A stretch of 64,000 bases of DNA from JAGLOK01 sp963677605 (GTDB taxonomy: Bacteria; Bacillota; Clostridia; Christensenellales; UMGS416). The notes beneath the pieces are model-generated. The model was not told the origin of the DNA, did no database searches, and saw only the letters and a list, made by a program, of their open reading frames with translations. Positions 8,524-17,045 of the stretch are shown here, one piece after another. A program made the translations under genes and the position numbers. Positions within the stretch are counted from its first letter, which is position 1. Every line of letters starts with the position of its first letter. The DNA lies in NCBI GenBank assembly GCA_963677605.2, contig CAXXDX010000002.1, positions 1 through 64,000 on the forward strand, written 5' to 3'.

Positions 8524-10005
8524 ATGAGCGATTTCATAAAAATTAATCCTAAAGACAATGTGGCAGTGTCAGTAAATGACACTGCCATCGGTGCGTCTGT
8601 AAACATAATTGGAAGCACGTTTAAGACAATTGATGCGATAAAAAACGGACATAAAGTCGCCCTTAGTGACATCTCAAAAGGTGAAAATGTAATAAAATAC
8701 GGCTTCCCTATCGGCCATGCTACAGAAGATATAAAAAAAGGGCAATGGATTCATACACATAACCTCAAGACAAATCTTTCAGGAACACTTGAATATAAGT
8801 ATGAACCAAACAAGGTTGAACTTGTTAATCAAACCCCCGATACATTCATGGGATATCTTCGTAAAAACGGCAAAATTGCCATTCGCAACGAAGTGTGGAT
8901 TATCCCTACTGTAGGCTGCGTAAACGCAGTCGCCCACCAGATAGAAAAAATGTCACACCCAATGCTAAAGGACGGAGTTGATGGTATATTCGCTTTTCCC
9001 CATCCGTTTGGCTGCTCGCAAACAGGAGGCGACCACGAAACGACTCAGAAGCTTCTCGCGGCTCTCGTTAACCATCCTAACGCAGCAGGCGTTTTGGTTC
9101 TTGGATTGGGTTGTGAAAATAACTATATTGACTCATTTAAAAAAGTCCTCGGTGAATATGACGCTGACCGCGTAAAGTTTTTAAACTGTCAGGATTCAGA
9201 AGACGAAGTATTGGACGGTATGAAGCTGGTTCAGGAATTAATCGACTATGCTTCTGCTTTCAACCGCGAACCTGTCAGTACAGATAAACTTATCGTCGGA
9301 CTCAAATGCGGAGGCTCAGACGGCTTTTCCGGTATCACAGGCAACCCTGCTGTCGGCGCTTTTTCTGATATAATCATAAGTCGCGGCGGAACATCCATAC
9401 TCACTGAAGTACCTGAGATGTTCGGTGCTGAAACACTCCTTATGGAGCGAGCACAAAACGAAGGAGTTTTTAACAAAACAGTTGATATGATTAACGGATT
9501 TAAAAACTACTTCATAAACCACAAGCAGGAAATATATGAAAATCCGTCTCCGGGCAACAAGGAAGGCGGCATTTCAACCCTTGAGGATAAATCACTTGGC
9601 TGCACTCAAAAAAGCGGACAAAGTACAGTGGTTGATGTGTTAAGTTATGCAGAGCCAGTAAAAACACCAGGCCTTAACCTTCTCACATCCCCCGGAAATG
9701 ACATTGTGGCTTCCACTGCTCTTGCGGCAAGCGGTGCACACATAGTGCTTTTTACAACAGGCCGCGGAAATCCTCTGGGCTGTCCGGTACCTACAGTTAA
9801 AATATCTACAAATACTGCGCTATACGAAAAGAAGAAGCATTGGATTGACTTTAACGCTGGTGATATAATAAACGGGCAAACTATTACAGAATGCGGACAA
9901 AACCTTTATAATTATGTGTTAAAAGTGGCTGAAGGCGAAAAAACACAAAACGAGAAAAAAGGCTACAGAGAAATATCAATATTTAAGGATGGAGTTATAC
10001 TATGA
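8524..10005 (+). CDS. uxaA: Altronate dehydratase
   Basis: A 493-residue enzyme that dehydrates D-altronate to 2-keto-3-deoxy-D-gluconate. Residues 1-90 form the SAF domain, and from about residue 110 the catalytic UxaA domain begins (RNEVWIIPTVGCVNAVAHQI), with HPFGCSQTGGDHETT and a C-terminal GNPLGCPVPTVKISTN. Length and domain order match single-chain UxaA. GGAAGG precedes the ATG. It overlaps uxaC by four bases (ATGA), so the three enzymes are translated as a coupled set. The downstream kinase KdgK and aldolase KdgA are not in this window. Confidence 0.96.
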   Translation: MSDFIKINPKDNVAVSVNDTAIGASVNIIGSTFKTIDAIKNGHKVALSDISKGENVIKYGFPIGHATEDIKKGQWIHTHNLKTNLSGTLEYKYEPNKVELVNQTPDTFMGYLRKNGKIAIRNEVWIIPTVGCVNAVAHQIEKMSHPMLKDGVDGIFAFPHPFGCSQTGGDHETTQKLLAALVNHPNAAGVLVLGLGCENNYIDSFKKVLGEYDADRVKFLNCQDSEDEVLDGMKLVQELIDYASAFNREPVSTDKLIVGLKCGGSDGFSGITGNPAVGAFSDIIISRGGTSILTEVPEMFGAETLLMERAQNEGVFNKTVDMINGFKNYFINHKQEIYENPSPGNKEGGISTLEDKSLGCTQKSGQSTVVDVLSYAEPVKTPGLNLLTSPGNDIVASTALAASGAHIVLFTTGRGNPLGCPVPTVKISTNTALYEKKKHWIDFNAGDIINGQTITECGQNLYNYVLKVAEGEKTQNEKKGYREISIFKDGVIL

Positions 10006-11396
10006 AGAAATTTATGGACAAAGACTTTCTGCTGGAAACCGAAACCGCAAAGAAACTGTTTCATGACTACGCCGACAAGATGCCTATCATCGACTATCAC
10101 TGCCACATAGATCCACAGGAGATATATGAAGACAAGCAGTATGAAAACATTACCCAAGTTTGGCTTTACGGCGATCATTACAAGTGGCGTGCTATCCGCT
10201 CAAACGGTATAGACGAAAAATATATCACAGGCGATTCCACAGACTATGAGAAGTTTGAAAACTGGGCAAAAACAATGCCTAAACTCATAGGAAATCCTTT
10301 ATACCACTGGACACACCTTGAGCTTCAAAGATATTTTGACTTTAATGGTGCTTTGAGCGAAAAGACAGCAAAAGAAGTCTGGGACAAGACATCTGAAAAG
10401 CTTAAAACACTCACAGTGCGAGAGATAATAAAGTCATCAAACGTAACTGCTATATGTACAACAGATGATCCAACAAGTGATCTTAAGTACCACAAACTCA
10501 TTGCAGAAGATGATTCATTTGATGTTGCTGTTCTTCCCGCATTCCGTCCAGATAAAGCAATGAACATTGATAAGTTCGAGTTTGCAGACTATATAGATAA
10601 ACTTTCCGAAGCAAGCGGGATAGAGATAAACAGTTTTGATAAGTTAAAGGATGCACTTGAGCAGCGCATCAATTTCTTTGATGGTATGGGCTGTGTCGCA
10701 TGCGACCATGGTCTTGACTACGCAATGTATAACATGATATCCAGCGAAGAAGCTGACCGCATCCTGAAAGAACGTTTGGGCGGCGGTAAACTCACAGAAA
10801 ATGAGGTTGACGGATTTAAAACAGCACTTATGGTTTTTCTTGCAGGTGAATATGCAAAACGCGGCTGGGTGATGGAGCTTCATTACTCATGCCTCAGAAA
10901 CAATAATACTAAAAGATTTGAAGAGCTTGGCCCAGACACAGGTTTTGATGCTATCTCCTCAAGAGACTCATCTCAGGGATTGGTCGACCTTCTGGATGCA
11001 CTCAATCAGAATTCAAGCCTGCCAAAAACCATTATCTTCTCTCTCAATCCGAACGACAATGCTATGATAGGCACAGTCATCGGCTGTTTCCAGAGCGATG
11101 AAGCTAAATGCAAAGTACAGCAGGGTGCCGCATGGTGGTTTAATGACACAAAAGAAGGCATGATTGCTCAGGTTAAAGACTTTGCAAGCCTTTCCGCTCT
11201 GGGAAATTTTGCAGGCATGCTGACTGACTCAAGAAGTTTTCTATCATACACGCGTCATGAATATTTCAGACGGATTCTCTGCAATATAATCGGTACATGG
11301 GTAGAAAACGGAGAATATCCAGCTGACTATAGCGAGCTTAAGAAAATTATTGAAGACATCAGTTACAATAATACAAAAGAGTTTTTCGGGTTCTAG
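10002..11396 (+). CDS. uxaC: Glucuronate (uronate) isomerase
   Basis: A 464-residue amidohydrolase-fold enzyme converting D-galacturonate to D-tagaturonate, and glucuronate to fructuronate: the first step of the pathway although last in the operon. The metal site YHCHIDPQEIY is near residue 38, and the family segments MELHYSCLRNNN, DTGFDAISSRD and the C-terminal GMLTDSRSFLSYTRHEYFRR are all present. Length is typical. The start overlaps the uxaA stop (ATGA) with GGATGGAG upstream. A terminator follows 24 bases after the stop. No uronate transporter is visible next to the operon. Confidence 0.97.
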   Translation: MKKFMDKDFLLETETAKKLFHDYADKMPIIDYHCHIDPQEIYEDKQYENITQVWLYGDHYKWRAIRSNGIDEKYITGDSTDYEKFENWAKTMPKLIGNPLYHWTHLELQRYFDFNGALSEKTAKEVWDKTSEKLKTLTVREIIKSSNVTAICTTDDPTSDLKYHKLIAEDDSFDVAVLPAFRPDKAMNIDKFEFADYIDKLSEASGIEINSFDKLKDALEQRINFFDGMGCVACDHGLDYAMYNMISSEEADRILKERLGGGKLTENEVDGFKTALMVFLAGEYAKRGWVMELHYSCLRNNNTKRFEELGPDTGFDAISSRDSSQGLVDLLDALNQNSSLPKTIIFSLNPNDNAMIGTVIGCFQSDEAKCKVQQGAAWWFNDTKEGMIAQVKDFASLSALGNFAGMLTDSRSFLSYTRHEYFRRILCNIIGTWVENGEYPADYSELKKIIEDISYNNTKEFFGF

Positions 11397-11420
11397 ATTT
11401 TTACATATTTTCATGTTATT

Positions 11421-11446
11421 AAAAGACCGCATTGCGGTCTTTTCTT
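11421..11446 (+). terminator. Intrinsic terminator of the uxa operon
   Basis: AAAAGACCGC and GCGGTCTTTT pair around an ATT loop, ending in TTTTC. The symmetric A/T tracts could also stop minus-strand transcripts. Confidence 0.85.
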
Positions 11447-11468
11447 ATATACACAAAGGCACATGTGC

Positions 11469-11496
11469 TTGTAAATTTCCAGTATTCGTGTATAAT
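11469..11496 (+). promoter_or_regulatory. Promoter of the 7TM-GGDEF gene
   Basis: TTGTAA (11469-11474), 16 bases, TATAAT (11491-11496). It shows that the gene has its own promoter after the uxa terminator. Confidence 0.65.
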
Positions 11497-11546
11497 TACA
11501 ACAAAAAGCACTTACCTTTAAGTGTCATTATGATGTGAGATTTTAT

Positions 11547-13091
11547 ATGAGTATCAATTATTTGAGTTCGCTTATTCTGGTTATATTAACATGTATTGCA
11601 TCGATAAAAATTATAAGCTTTATTAACATCAACAAAATAAAAAACGCATTATTTGTATCGCTATTTGCCATTACAATGTTTTCATTTTGTACGGCATATG
11701 CATTGGAATTAGCTGCAAGCACCATAAAGCTAAAAAATATATTCTCAATGGCAAAGAATACATTCTTCGGGTTTCTGCCTACACTTACGCTGCTTATATT
11801 CATGTCAATATCACGAAACAACAAAAAATTAAAGCCTCTGCATTATTTTCTCCTGTTTATTGTCCCAGTAATAAACGCAGTAATCTCACTCACATCACGA
11901 TATCATAATCTTTATTTTTACAATCACTCAATTAAAGCCATAGGCAGTTTAGAAATTCTGTTTATGAATGCAGGCATATGGTTTTACATTATGAGCATCT
12001 ATGCAGTGGCAATGTTTTCAATATCGTTTCTCATTTTGTACAGATATCTAAAGCAGATGAATAAAGACAGATATCCAATAATAATTCTTCTTAGTCTAAT
12101 TATACTGTCGTTTGTTTGTATTGTTGGCTATATAATAACATTTGATACATTGATATCATTTTTAATGCCTTTTTTCATACCGCTTGCATGCTTTATGCTT
12201 TCTATAAACTACGTAACAAGCAAGCTTTTCGGTGTTATACCTTTTGCTTATAAAAAAGCATTTGAATGGTCGGACAGTCCGATTCTAATACTGGACAGCG
12301 AGCTAAACCTTATGGATTTCAATGAGGAAGCTGTTTCTTCAATACCGCTTCTAAACGAGAATACAATAACAAAAAACATAAGTGATTTCATAGATTACGA
12401 TGGAAGAATACGCTCATGCATAGTAACCGATTCAGAATGCCGCATCCGAATAATTAAAGATTATGATGTCCGTCACTACAGAGTCTCCTCTTCATCTCTT
12501 ATAGGAAGAAACCGCAAAACACTTGGCTATATGGTTTCTTTTATAGATGTAACCGAGCTGGTTGAAACAATGGCTGAGCTGACAGAACTTGCATCAATCG
12601 ATACTTTGACAAGAACACACACCAGAAGATATTTCATTGAGCGTACAGAGCTTGAGTTTGCACGTGCGAAAAGGCATGCTCATCCCCTTTCATTCATCAT
12701 TCTGGACTTGGACCACTTCAAAAATATAAATGACGCCTACGGCCATATAGCAGGCGACGTAATACTTAAAGAAGTCGCTGATATATGTAAAACAAAGATT
12801 CGCTCCATTGATCTGCTCGGCAGATTCGGCGGCGAAGAGTTTATGATGCTGCTTCCGGAAACAGACCTTGAAAGCACTGTTACAGCAGCAGAGAGAATCC
12901 GCAAAAAAATAGAAGAAACCGACTTTCTTCACGACGGCAAAGTAATGAAAATTACTGCAAGCCTTGGTGTTACAGGCACTGATAAAGTTACCTGTGAAAG
13001 TTTTGACCGGTTCCTTCACTGTGCGGATGTCGCCCTATATAAAGCAAAAGACAGCGGGCGAAATAAAGTTAAGCATGAACTTTTAGGCTAA
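11547..13091 (+). CDS. Membrane diguanylate cyclase (7TM, PAS-like, GGDEF)
   Basis: A membrane sensor making cyclic di-GMP from two GTP. The first ~220 residues contain about seven hydrophobic segments, like the 7TM sensor region found ahead of histidine kinases. Next comes a PAS-like stretch (DSPILILDSELNLMDFNEEAV), then a GGDEF domain with LTRTHTRRYF, LDLDHFKNINDAYGH and the active-site loop RFGGEEFMML, an accepted GGEEF form. No RxxD inhibitory site is obvious before the loop. I chose ATG 11547; a GTG at 11535 in frame is possible, but neither has a strong ribosome binding site. The signal sensed is unknown. Confidence 0.88.
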   Translation: MSINYLSSLILVILTCIASIKIISFININKIKNALFVSLFAITMFSFCTAYALELAASTIKLKNIFSMAKNTFFGFLPTLTLLIFMSISRNNKKLKPLHYFLLFIVPVINAVISLTSRYHNLYFYNHSIKAIGSLEILFMNAGIWFYIMSIYAVAMFSISFLILYRYLKQMNKDRYPIIILLSLIILSFVCIVGYIITFDTLISFLMPFFIPLACFMLSINYVTSKLFGVIPFAYKKAFEWSDSPILILDSELNLMDFNEEAVSSIPLLNENTITKNISDFIDYDGRIRSCIVTDSECRIRIIKDYDVRHYRVSSSSLIGRNRKTLGYMVSFIDVTELVETMAELTELASIDTLTRTHTRRYFIERTELEFARAKRHAHPLSFIILDLDHFKNINDAYGHIAGDVILKEVADICKTKIRSIDLLGRFGGEEFMMLLPETDLESTVTAAERIRKKIEETDFLHDGKVMKITASLGVTGTDKVTCESFDRFLHCADVALYKAKDSGRNKVKHELLG

Positions 13092-14077
13092 ATATATTTA
13101 GCCATAAATTCTTTTACCCGCTTGATATTCGTCTCAGCATATTCTTTAGGGTCATCCATAACTAAAAGAGCATAGTTTAAAAAGTTTACTCTTCGCGCTA
13201 TCATCAATACTTCAATATCAAACTCCTCAAAATCAGGAAGCTGTTTAACACATGAGTAGCCTTTTAACAGTAAATCATAGACATTTTTATAATCAAAATT
13301 CTGATCATATTTATAATAAAACAGAGAAATCGCCAAATCATGGATGGGTAATCCATACATTGCTTCCTCAAAATCTATAATCCTAATCTCATTTTTATAA
13401 GTCCATACATTATAAGGATTCAAATCTGCATGTAGCAGCTGCGGTGATGAGTTTTTATAATATCCTGAAAGTTTGTCATTTAAGTAAGGTATCATAAAAT
13501 CCATTACTTCATGATACTCATCAGATAAATATTTCTGATACATCTCTTCCTTATATACAGGAACTTCTTCCCTGTAGTAGAAAACTTTATCCCACTTTTT
13601 CGGATAAATATCTGTTGGTACTACGATATCTTCAGTAGCATTATGAAGCTTCGCCATGTATTCACCCAACTTTGTAAAATAACCGTCATTCTCCCTTCCG
13701 TCTATCTCCTTGCCTTCAAGCCACCTAAAAACAGCCACTCTCTTTTTTATGTCGAAACCATCGTGTTCTACCCACACAATGCTGTCTCCGCTTGAAGATA
13801 AAACTACCTCAGGAACTGTAATATCAGAATTTTCTGCAACCTTTTTAATAAGGAATACTTCTGCAAGGTTGTCTTCTATCTTACTGCTTTCTTCCTGAAA
13901 TATTTTAAGTGCATATTTTGTCCCCGATTCATCTATAACCTTATAGAAGATGTTTGTTTCCTCCGTAATATACGAAATACTCTTAGGTGATATGTCATAT
14001 TGTTTTATAGCTTCTTTAGCCACGCTGTGCATTCTTCTCTTTTTTCCAAGTTCAGTTAGTTCGTTATATTTTTTCAT
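13088..14077 (-). CDS. APH-family kinase (phosphotransferase enzyme family)
   Basis: A 329-residue kinase of the aminoglycoside/homoserine/choline kinase fold. A lysine-containing N-lobe (YALKIFQEE, about residue 57) is followed by the catalytic loop LLHADLNPYNVW with D and N, and the metal motif IIDFEEAMYGLPIHDLA. The arrangement matches the SrkA/homoserine-kinase-like branch, whose substrates are often unknown; nothing here points to antibiotic resistance. It converges on the GGDEF gene with a 4-base overlap. TGGAGA precedes the ATG. Family call sure, substrate unknown. Confidence 0.88.
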   Translation of the reverse strand: MKKYNELTELGKKRRMHSVAKEAIKQYDISPKSISYITEETNIFYKVIDESGTKYALKIFQEESSKIEDNLAEVFLIKKVAENSDITVPEVVLSSSGDSIVWVEHDGFDIKKRVAVFRWLEGKEIDGRENDGYFTKLGEYMAKLHNATEDIVVPTDIYPKKWDKVFYYREEVPVYKEEMYQKYLSDEYHEVMDFMIPYLNDKLSGYYKNSSPQLLHADLNPYNVWTYKNEIRIIDFEEAMYGLPIHDLAISLFYYKYDQNFDYKNVYDLLLKGYSCVKQLPDFEEFDIEVLMIARRVNFLNYALLVMDDPKEYAETNIKRVKEFMAKYI

Positions 14078-14113
14078 AATTTTTCTCCAATTAAATTAAT
14101 CTACTATTTTTTA

Positions 14114-14133
14114 GTGTCCCAAAAAAGGAACAC
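14114..14133. repeat. Imperfect inverted repeat, possible operator
   Basis: GTGTCCC and GGAACAC are separated by six A residues, with one mismatch in the arms. It lies between the divergent kinase and KilAC-type genes and could be an operator for either. Confidence 0.35.
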
Positions 14134-14210
14134 ATGTTTACATATAATTATAGTCGTAGAAATTATATAGATTTATCCATTTCAAAATTTATTCCTAAGG
14201 AGGAACAAAA

Positions 14211-14639
14211 ATGACTATAATTCAACAAAAGATGGACATACTGTCCTATGTTACAATACCAAAAGAAACTTCCAGCACACCCAACACACAAAAACCTTCC
14301 CGTCTTGTGAGTGCCTCTGAGGCAAAGCATAATAATGGCTGTATAAGCGTATCCGCTTTCTGCGCCGTACTTTCAGAACAAAACATTAATATGGGCAGAA
14401 ATCAAATGTTTAAATGGCTAAGAGACAACGGCTATATATCAAAACAAAAGTCTACATGGAATATGCCAAACAAAAAGTATATATTGCAAGGCTATTTCAA
14501 ACTGAAAGAAAGTTTTGTTATAATAGCTGATGAACAAATCGCTAAATACTCTCCTCTCATTACTGCTAAAGGGAAAGCACATCTAATATCTATGTTGACT
14601 GAAACCAAAAATCAGTCAAACAGCAGAAAAGCCAATTAA
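14211..14639 (+). CDS. Orphan phage antirepressor KilAC-domain protein
   Basis: A 142-residue protein whose C-terminal two thirds match the KilAC/ANT domain of phage antirepressors: ISVSAFCAVLSEQNINMGRNQ, MFKWLRDNGYISKQ, WNMPNKKYILQGYFKLKE, and a C-terminal TAKGKAHLISML. In phages such domains bind DNA or repressors and sit behind an N-terminal Bro or other domain; here only about 40 unrelated residues precede it. No other phage gene is nearby, so it is either a domesticated DNA-binding protein or a remnant. AAGGAGG precedes the ATG, a strong initiation site arguing for expression. It converges on the next gene with a 4-base overlap. Confidence 0.85.
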   Translation: MTIIQQKMDILSYVTIPKETSSTPNTQKPSRLVSASEAKHNNGCISVSAFCAVLSEQNINMGRNQMFKWLRDNGYISKQKSTWNMPNKKYILQGYFKLKESFVIIADEQIAKYSPLITAKGKAHLISMLTETKNQSNSRKAN

Positions 14640-15457
14640 CCTAAAGTTACAGGAGCACTGTTCATACAAGGTACAGCTGTCTGGCATTTGCCGCATCCAT
14701 ACCTTGGGCTGTGCTTCTTTTTTACTTTTTCTAAATACTGCTTGCATGGTAAATGCATTTTCCCATTATCAAAACTAATCGCTCCTGCGGGACAATTCTT
14801 TATGCAAATGCCGCACATATTACAGTAGTCATACACTCCAGAATAATCTCTTTTGGTTGCTTCATGCTCCATATCGGTAATAAGGCTTAAAAAACGTCCT
14901 GCCATGCCGCGCTTTGTAATAAGTCCTCCCGATAAGCCGAATGTACCAAGACCTGCGGCATATGCAGCATGCCTTTCCGACCAGTTTCCGCCAAAGTCCT
15001 TATTGCTTTTTTCATCTTCTACAAACTTACCTATATACCTGTCGCTTAGTGCGGGAGCAATGCACCTATAGCCTTTAGCAATAATTTTGTCTCTAATGTA
15101 TGCAGTCATCTGATTGAGATGAGTTTGTCCTTCATATCTTGCGTGCAGCCACTTAACGGAAGGTTCGAGCGGATTGTCTTCATTGCTCTTTTTTACATCT
15201 TCACTAAACGGAAAAAAGACAGATATTACAGTCTTAGCTCCATCAAGCCAGTCTCTGGGATGCATAAATCTATTGTTTAAGATTGAAGAATTTGTTATGT
15301 ATTCATCAAAAATCAAGTCTTCTGCATTCGCATATCCAATCAGCGGTTGGTCGAATATAACCATACCTATATACTCTTCGGATATAGCTTCATCCCTGTC
15401 TATTATATTGAATCCACTGGTGTTAATATATTCTTCAATCAAATTTTTAACCATCAT
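14636..15457 (-). CDS. 4Fe-4S protein related to epoxyqueuosine reductase
   Basis: A 273-residue iron-sulfur protein. A QueG-like N-terminal half (IGYANAEDLIFDE through SERHAAYAAGLGTFGLSGGLIT, the family's A-G-L-G-x-x-G-x-x-G segment) is followed by a ferredoxin motif CNMCGICIKNCPAG near residue 212 and a second cysteine set in CGKCQTAVPC at the C-terminus, giving two likely clusters. QueG itself uses cobalamin to make queuosine, but these shorter proteins are a sister group of unknown function. AAAGGA precedes ATGATG. It lies 51 bases after rsgA on the same strand and may belong to that operon. Confidence 0.8.
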   Translation of the reverse strand: MMVKNLIEEYINTSGFNIIDRDEAISEEYIGMVIFDQPLIGYANAEDLIFDEYITNSSILNNRFMHPRDWLDGAKTVISVFFPFSEDVKKSNEDNPLEPSVKWLHARYEGQTHLNQMTAYIRDKIIAKGYRCIAPALSDRYIGKFVEDEKSNKDFGGNWSERHAAYAAGLGTFGLSGGLITKRGMAGRFLSLITDMEHEATKRDYSGVYDYCNMCGICIKNCPAGAISFDNGKMHLPCKQYLEKVKKKHSPRYGCGKCQTAVPCMNSAPVTLG

Positions 15458-15508
15458 TAATCCTTTCTCCGTTTAGTACAAAATGTTAGTTTAGTATTGC
15501 TTTTTCTG

Positions 15509-16543
15509 TTACCATACCTCTTTTTTGCTGCTTTTTATCATCTTTGAAAACTGGCGTTCCTGAATCCTCTGTTTCTGGCTTTTCCTTCTTTCAAGGTGAG
15601 CCATCTCTTTTTTTAGTTTAACATAGCTTATCCATCGCTCTTCAGACAAAGATCCGTCTTCCAGAGCTTTTTTTACTGCACATCCCGGTTCACTTATATG
15701 TCTGCAGTCATTAAACCTGCATTCACCGGCAAGATCGTCAATGTCTGAAAACAAATTGCTCATTCCTTCTTCGCTGTCCCACATAGAAAGTGTGCGCATT
15801 CCCGGTGTATCCAAAAGCATTCCGCCGTCAGGCAGCAAAACAAGCTGCCTATGTGTTGTTGTGTGCCGTCCTCGGTCATCATCGCGAAGTACTTCTTTGG
15901 TTTCAAGTATTTCTTCTCCGAACAAAGTATTAGCAAACGTTGACTTTCCAACACCGGATGAACCTAAAAGCGCCACAGTTTTACCAAAGCCTATATAATT
16001 CATAACTTCATCCATACCTTCTCCGGTAAAAGAGCTTATGGCGAATATATCAGCGCCGGCTGAAACTGAATAGGCTTCATTTATCTTATCATCAGCATCA
16101 TCACACAAGTCTTTTTTTGTAAGCACCACAACCGGAAGAGCTCCGCTATCCCATGCTGCGATAAGGTATCTTTCCATTCTGCGCAGGTTAAAATCAAGGT
16201 TAAGCGACTGCATTATAAACACAGTATCTATGTTCGCAGCCACTATCTGCTCTTTTAAAACACTGCCTGCAGCGGTTCTTGAAAACTTAGTTTTTCTAGG
16301 CAAAATATTTTTTATAGAGTGCCTATTATTTATTACATCATATTCCAGACAGACAAAGTCGCCTACACCATATGCACGGCCATCGTGTATATGCCTGTCA
16401 ACAAGAAATTCATTGTCTTCAGTAACAACTCGTACAGCCTGTCCGTAATCCGCAATAATCCTCACAGGAATAAGAGAATCATCTCCGAGTTTTTCGTATT
16501 CTGTTTGAAAGTAATTATCCCATCCGTATTTAATCATATCCAT
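15509..16543 (-). CDS. rsgA: Small-subunit ribosome biogenesis GTPase RsgA
   Basis: A 344-residue circularly permuted GTPase that helps late 30S maturation and is released by GTP hydrolysis. Domains run: N-terminal OB fold (RIIADYGQAVRVVTEDN), the permuted G4 motif LTKKDL, G1 GSSGVGKST about residue 193, G3 DTPGMRTL, and a zinc site with C and H ligands in CRFNDCRHISEPGC near the end. Length is normal. Its ATG overlaps the end of the small upstream ORF by 14 bases, and that ORF follows a leader with a terminator, so rsgA expression is probably set by attenuation. Confidence 0.96.
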   Translation of the reverse strand: MDMIKYGWDNYFQTEYEKLGDDSLIPVRIIADYGQAVRVVTEDNEFLVDRHIHDGRAYGVGDFVCLEYDVINNRHSIKNILPRKTKFSRTAAGSVLKEQIVAANIDTVFIMQSLNLDFNLRRMERYLIAAWDSGALPVVVLTKKDLCDDADDKINEAYSVSAGADIFAISSFTGEGMDEVMNYIGFGKTVALLGSSGVGKSTFANTLFGEEILETKEVLRDDDRGRHTTTHRQLVLLPDGGMLLDTPGMRTLSMWDSEEGMSNLFSDIDDLAGECRFNDCRHISEPGCAVKKALEDGSLSEERWISYVKLKKEMAHLERRKSQKQRIQERQFSKMIKSSKKEVW

Positions 16544-16703
16544 CTATTTTAAACCTCGTTATTTCATCTTTATCGATTTGACGGCGTTTTTTCTTGTTTA
16601 GCCTGTCATCTTCTTTTATCCTTGTAACTGGATTCATATCCCAGCTTCTTCTTATTTTTTTGTTTATCTCATATGCCACAGAGGCTTTTTTAATATTTTT
16701 CAT
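16530..16703 (-). CDS. Small basic protein upstream of rsgA, unknown function
   Basis: A 57-residue protein starting MKNIKKASVAYEINKK, preceded by a good GGAGAG site; I prefer this start to a longer in-frame one at 16805, which would read through a terminator hairpin. It is rich in Lys and Arg (NPVTRIKEDDRLNKKKRR in the middle) with one Trp-containing WDMNPVTR stretch, and has no membrane segment. That composition fits an RNA- or ribosome-binding protein, an inference strengthened only by coupling to rsgA (14-base overlap). I do not recognise the family. Confidence 0.7.
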   Translation of the reverse strand: MKNIKKASVAYEINKKIRRSWDMNPVTRIKEDDRLNKKKRRQIDKDEITRFKIDGYD

Positions 16704-16728
16704 ATTACATCTCTCCTTTTTTACAAAC

Positions 16729-16772
16729 AAAAAAACACGCCTACCAATACTGCGTGTTCCATCCAAAGTATT
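16729..16772 (-). terminator. Attenuator: terminator with competing antiterminator
   Basis: On the minus strand AACACGC (16758-16752) and GCGTGTT (16740-16734) form a stem followed by a run of seven T, 26 bases before the small ORF. Its loop contains AGTATT (16751-16746), which can instead pair with AATACT (16772-16767) upstream. That pairing encloses one terminator arm, so the two structures exclude each other. Together with the leader ORF upstream this is the layout of transcription attenuation. Confidence 0.7.
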
Positions 16773-16817
16773 ATGTTTGCTTATGTCGTGCGAAACAATC
16801 CGCACCTGTATTTAATT

Positions 16818-16853
16818 TTACGGTGTGAGCACCCTATCCAATTTTGTAAGCAT
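16818..16853 (-). CDS. Putative 11-residue leader peptide of the rsgA operon
   Basis: ATG at 16853 follows a perfect AAGGAGG site by six bases and encodes MLTKLDRVLTP then TAA. It starts about 30 bases into the predicted transcript and ends 45 bases before the antiterminator arm. GGTG and CACC inside the ORF can pair, and CACC could also pair with GGTG just downstream (16801-16810 region), so ribosome position could steer folding. The proline codon before the stop is a context known to slow termination. Such a strong initiation site on so short an ORF suggests a regulatory peptide; its inducer is unknown. Confidence 0.6.
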   Translation of the reverse strand: MLTKLDRVLTP

Positions 16854-16890
16854 TACAATCCTCCTTATTTATATTTGTGCCAATAAATGC

Positions 16891-16919
16891 ATTTTATATT
16901 CATTTTAAAATATTGTCAA
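16891..16919 (-). promoter_or_regulatory. Promoter of the leader-rsgA operon
   Basis: On the minus strand TTGACA (16914-16919), 17 bases, TAAAAT (16891-16896). Transcription should start near 16884, giving a leader of about 180 bases before the small ORF. Confidence 0.8.
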
Positions 16920-16971
16920 ATATTATTTTCATCTAATCTCAAGAAACACAAATATCATTATGTATTGAATA

Positions 16972-16980
16972 TGCTATAAT
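16972..16980 (+). promoter_or_regulatory. Extended -10 promoter for the gene at 17046
   Basis: TGC-TATAAT is a complete extended -10; no good -35 is visible at the expected distance. Confidence 0.5.
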
Positions 16981-17045
16981 ATTTTATATACACCCCCTAA
17001 ACATAGTCCCGAAATATGACTAAGAATTGATTAAAGGAGCAAGCA

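Noticed and set aside
13088..14077. Aminoglycoside-resistance kinase
   Set aside because: The fold is shared, but sequence features fit the broad APH/homoserine-kinase-like group and there is no resistance context. The same holds for 38522-39325.
16530..16805. Longer 91-codon version of the small gene before rsgA
   Set aside because: It would translate through the terminator hairpin and T-run and lacks a ribosome site, while the internal ATG at 16703 has a good one.
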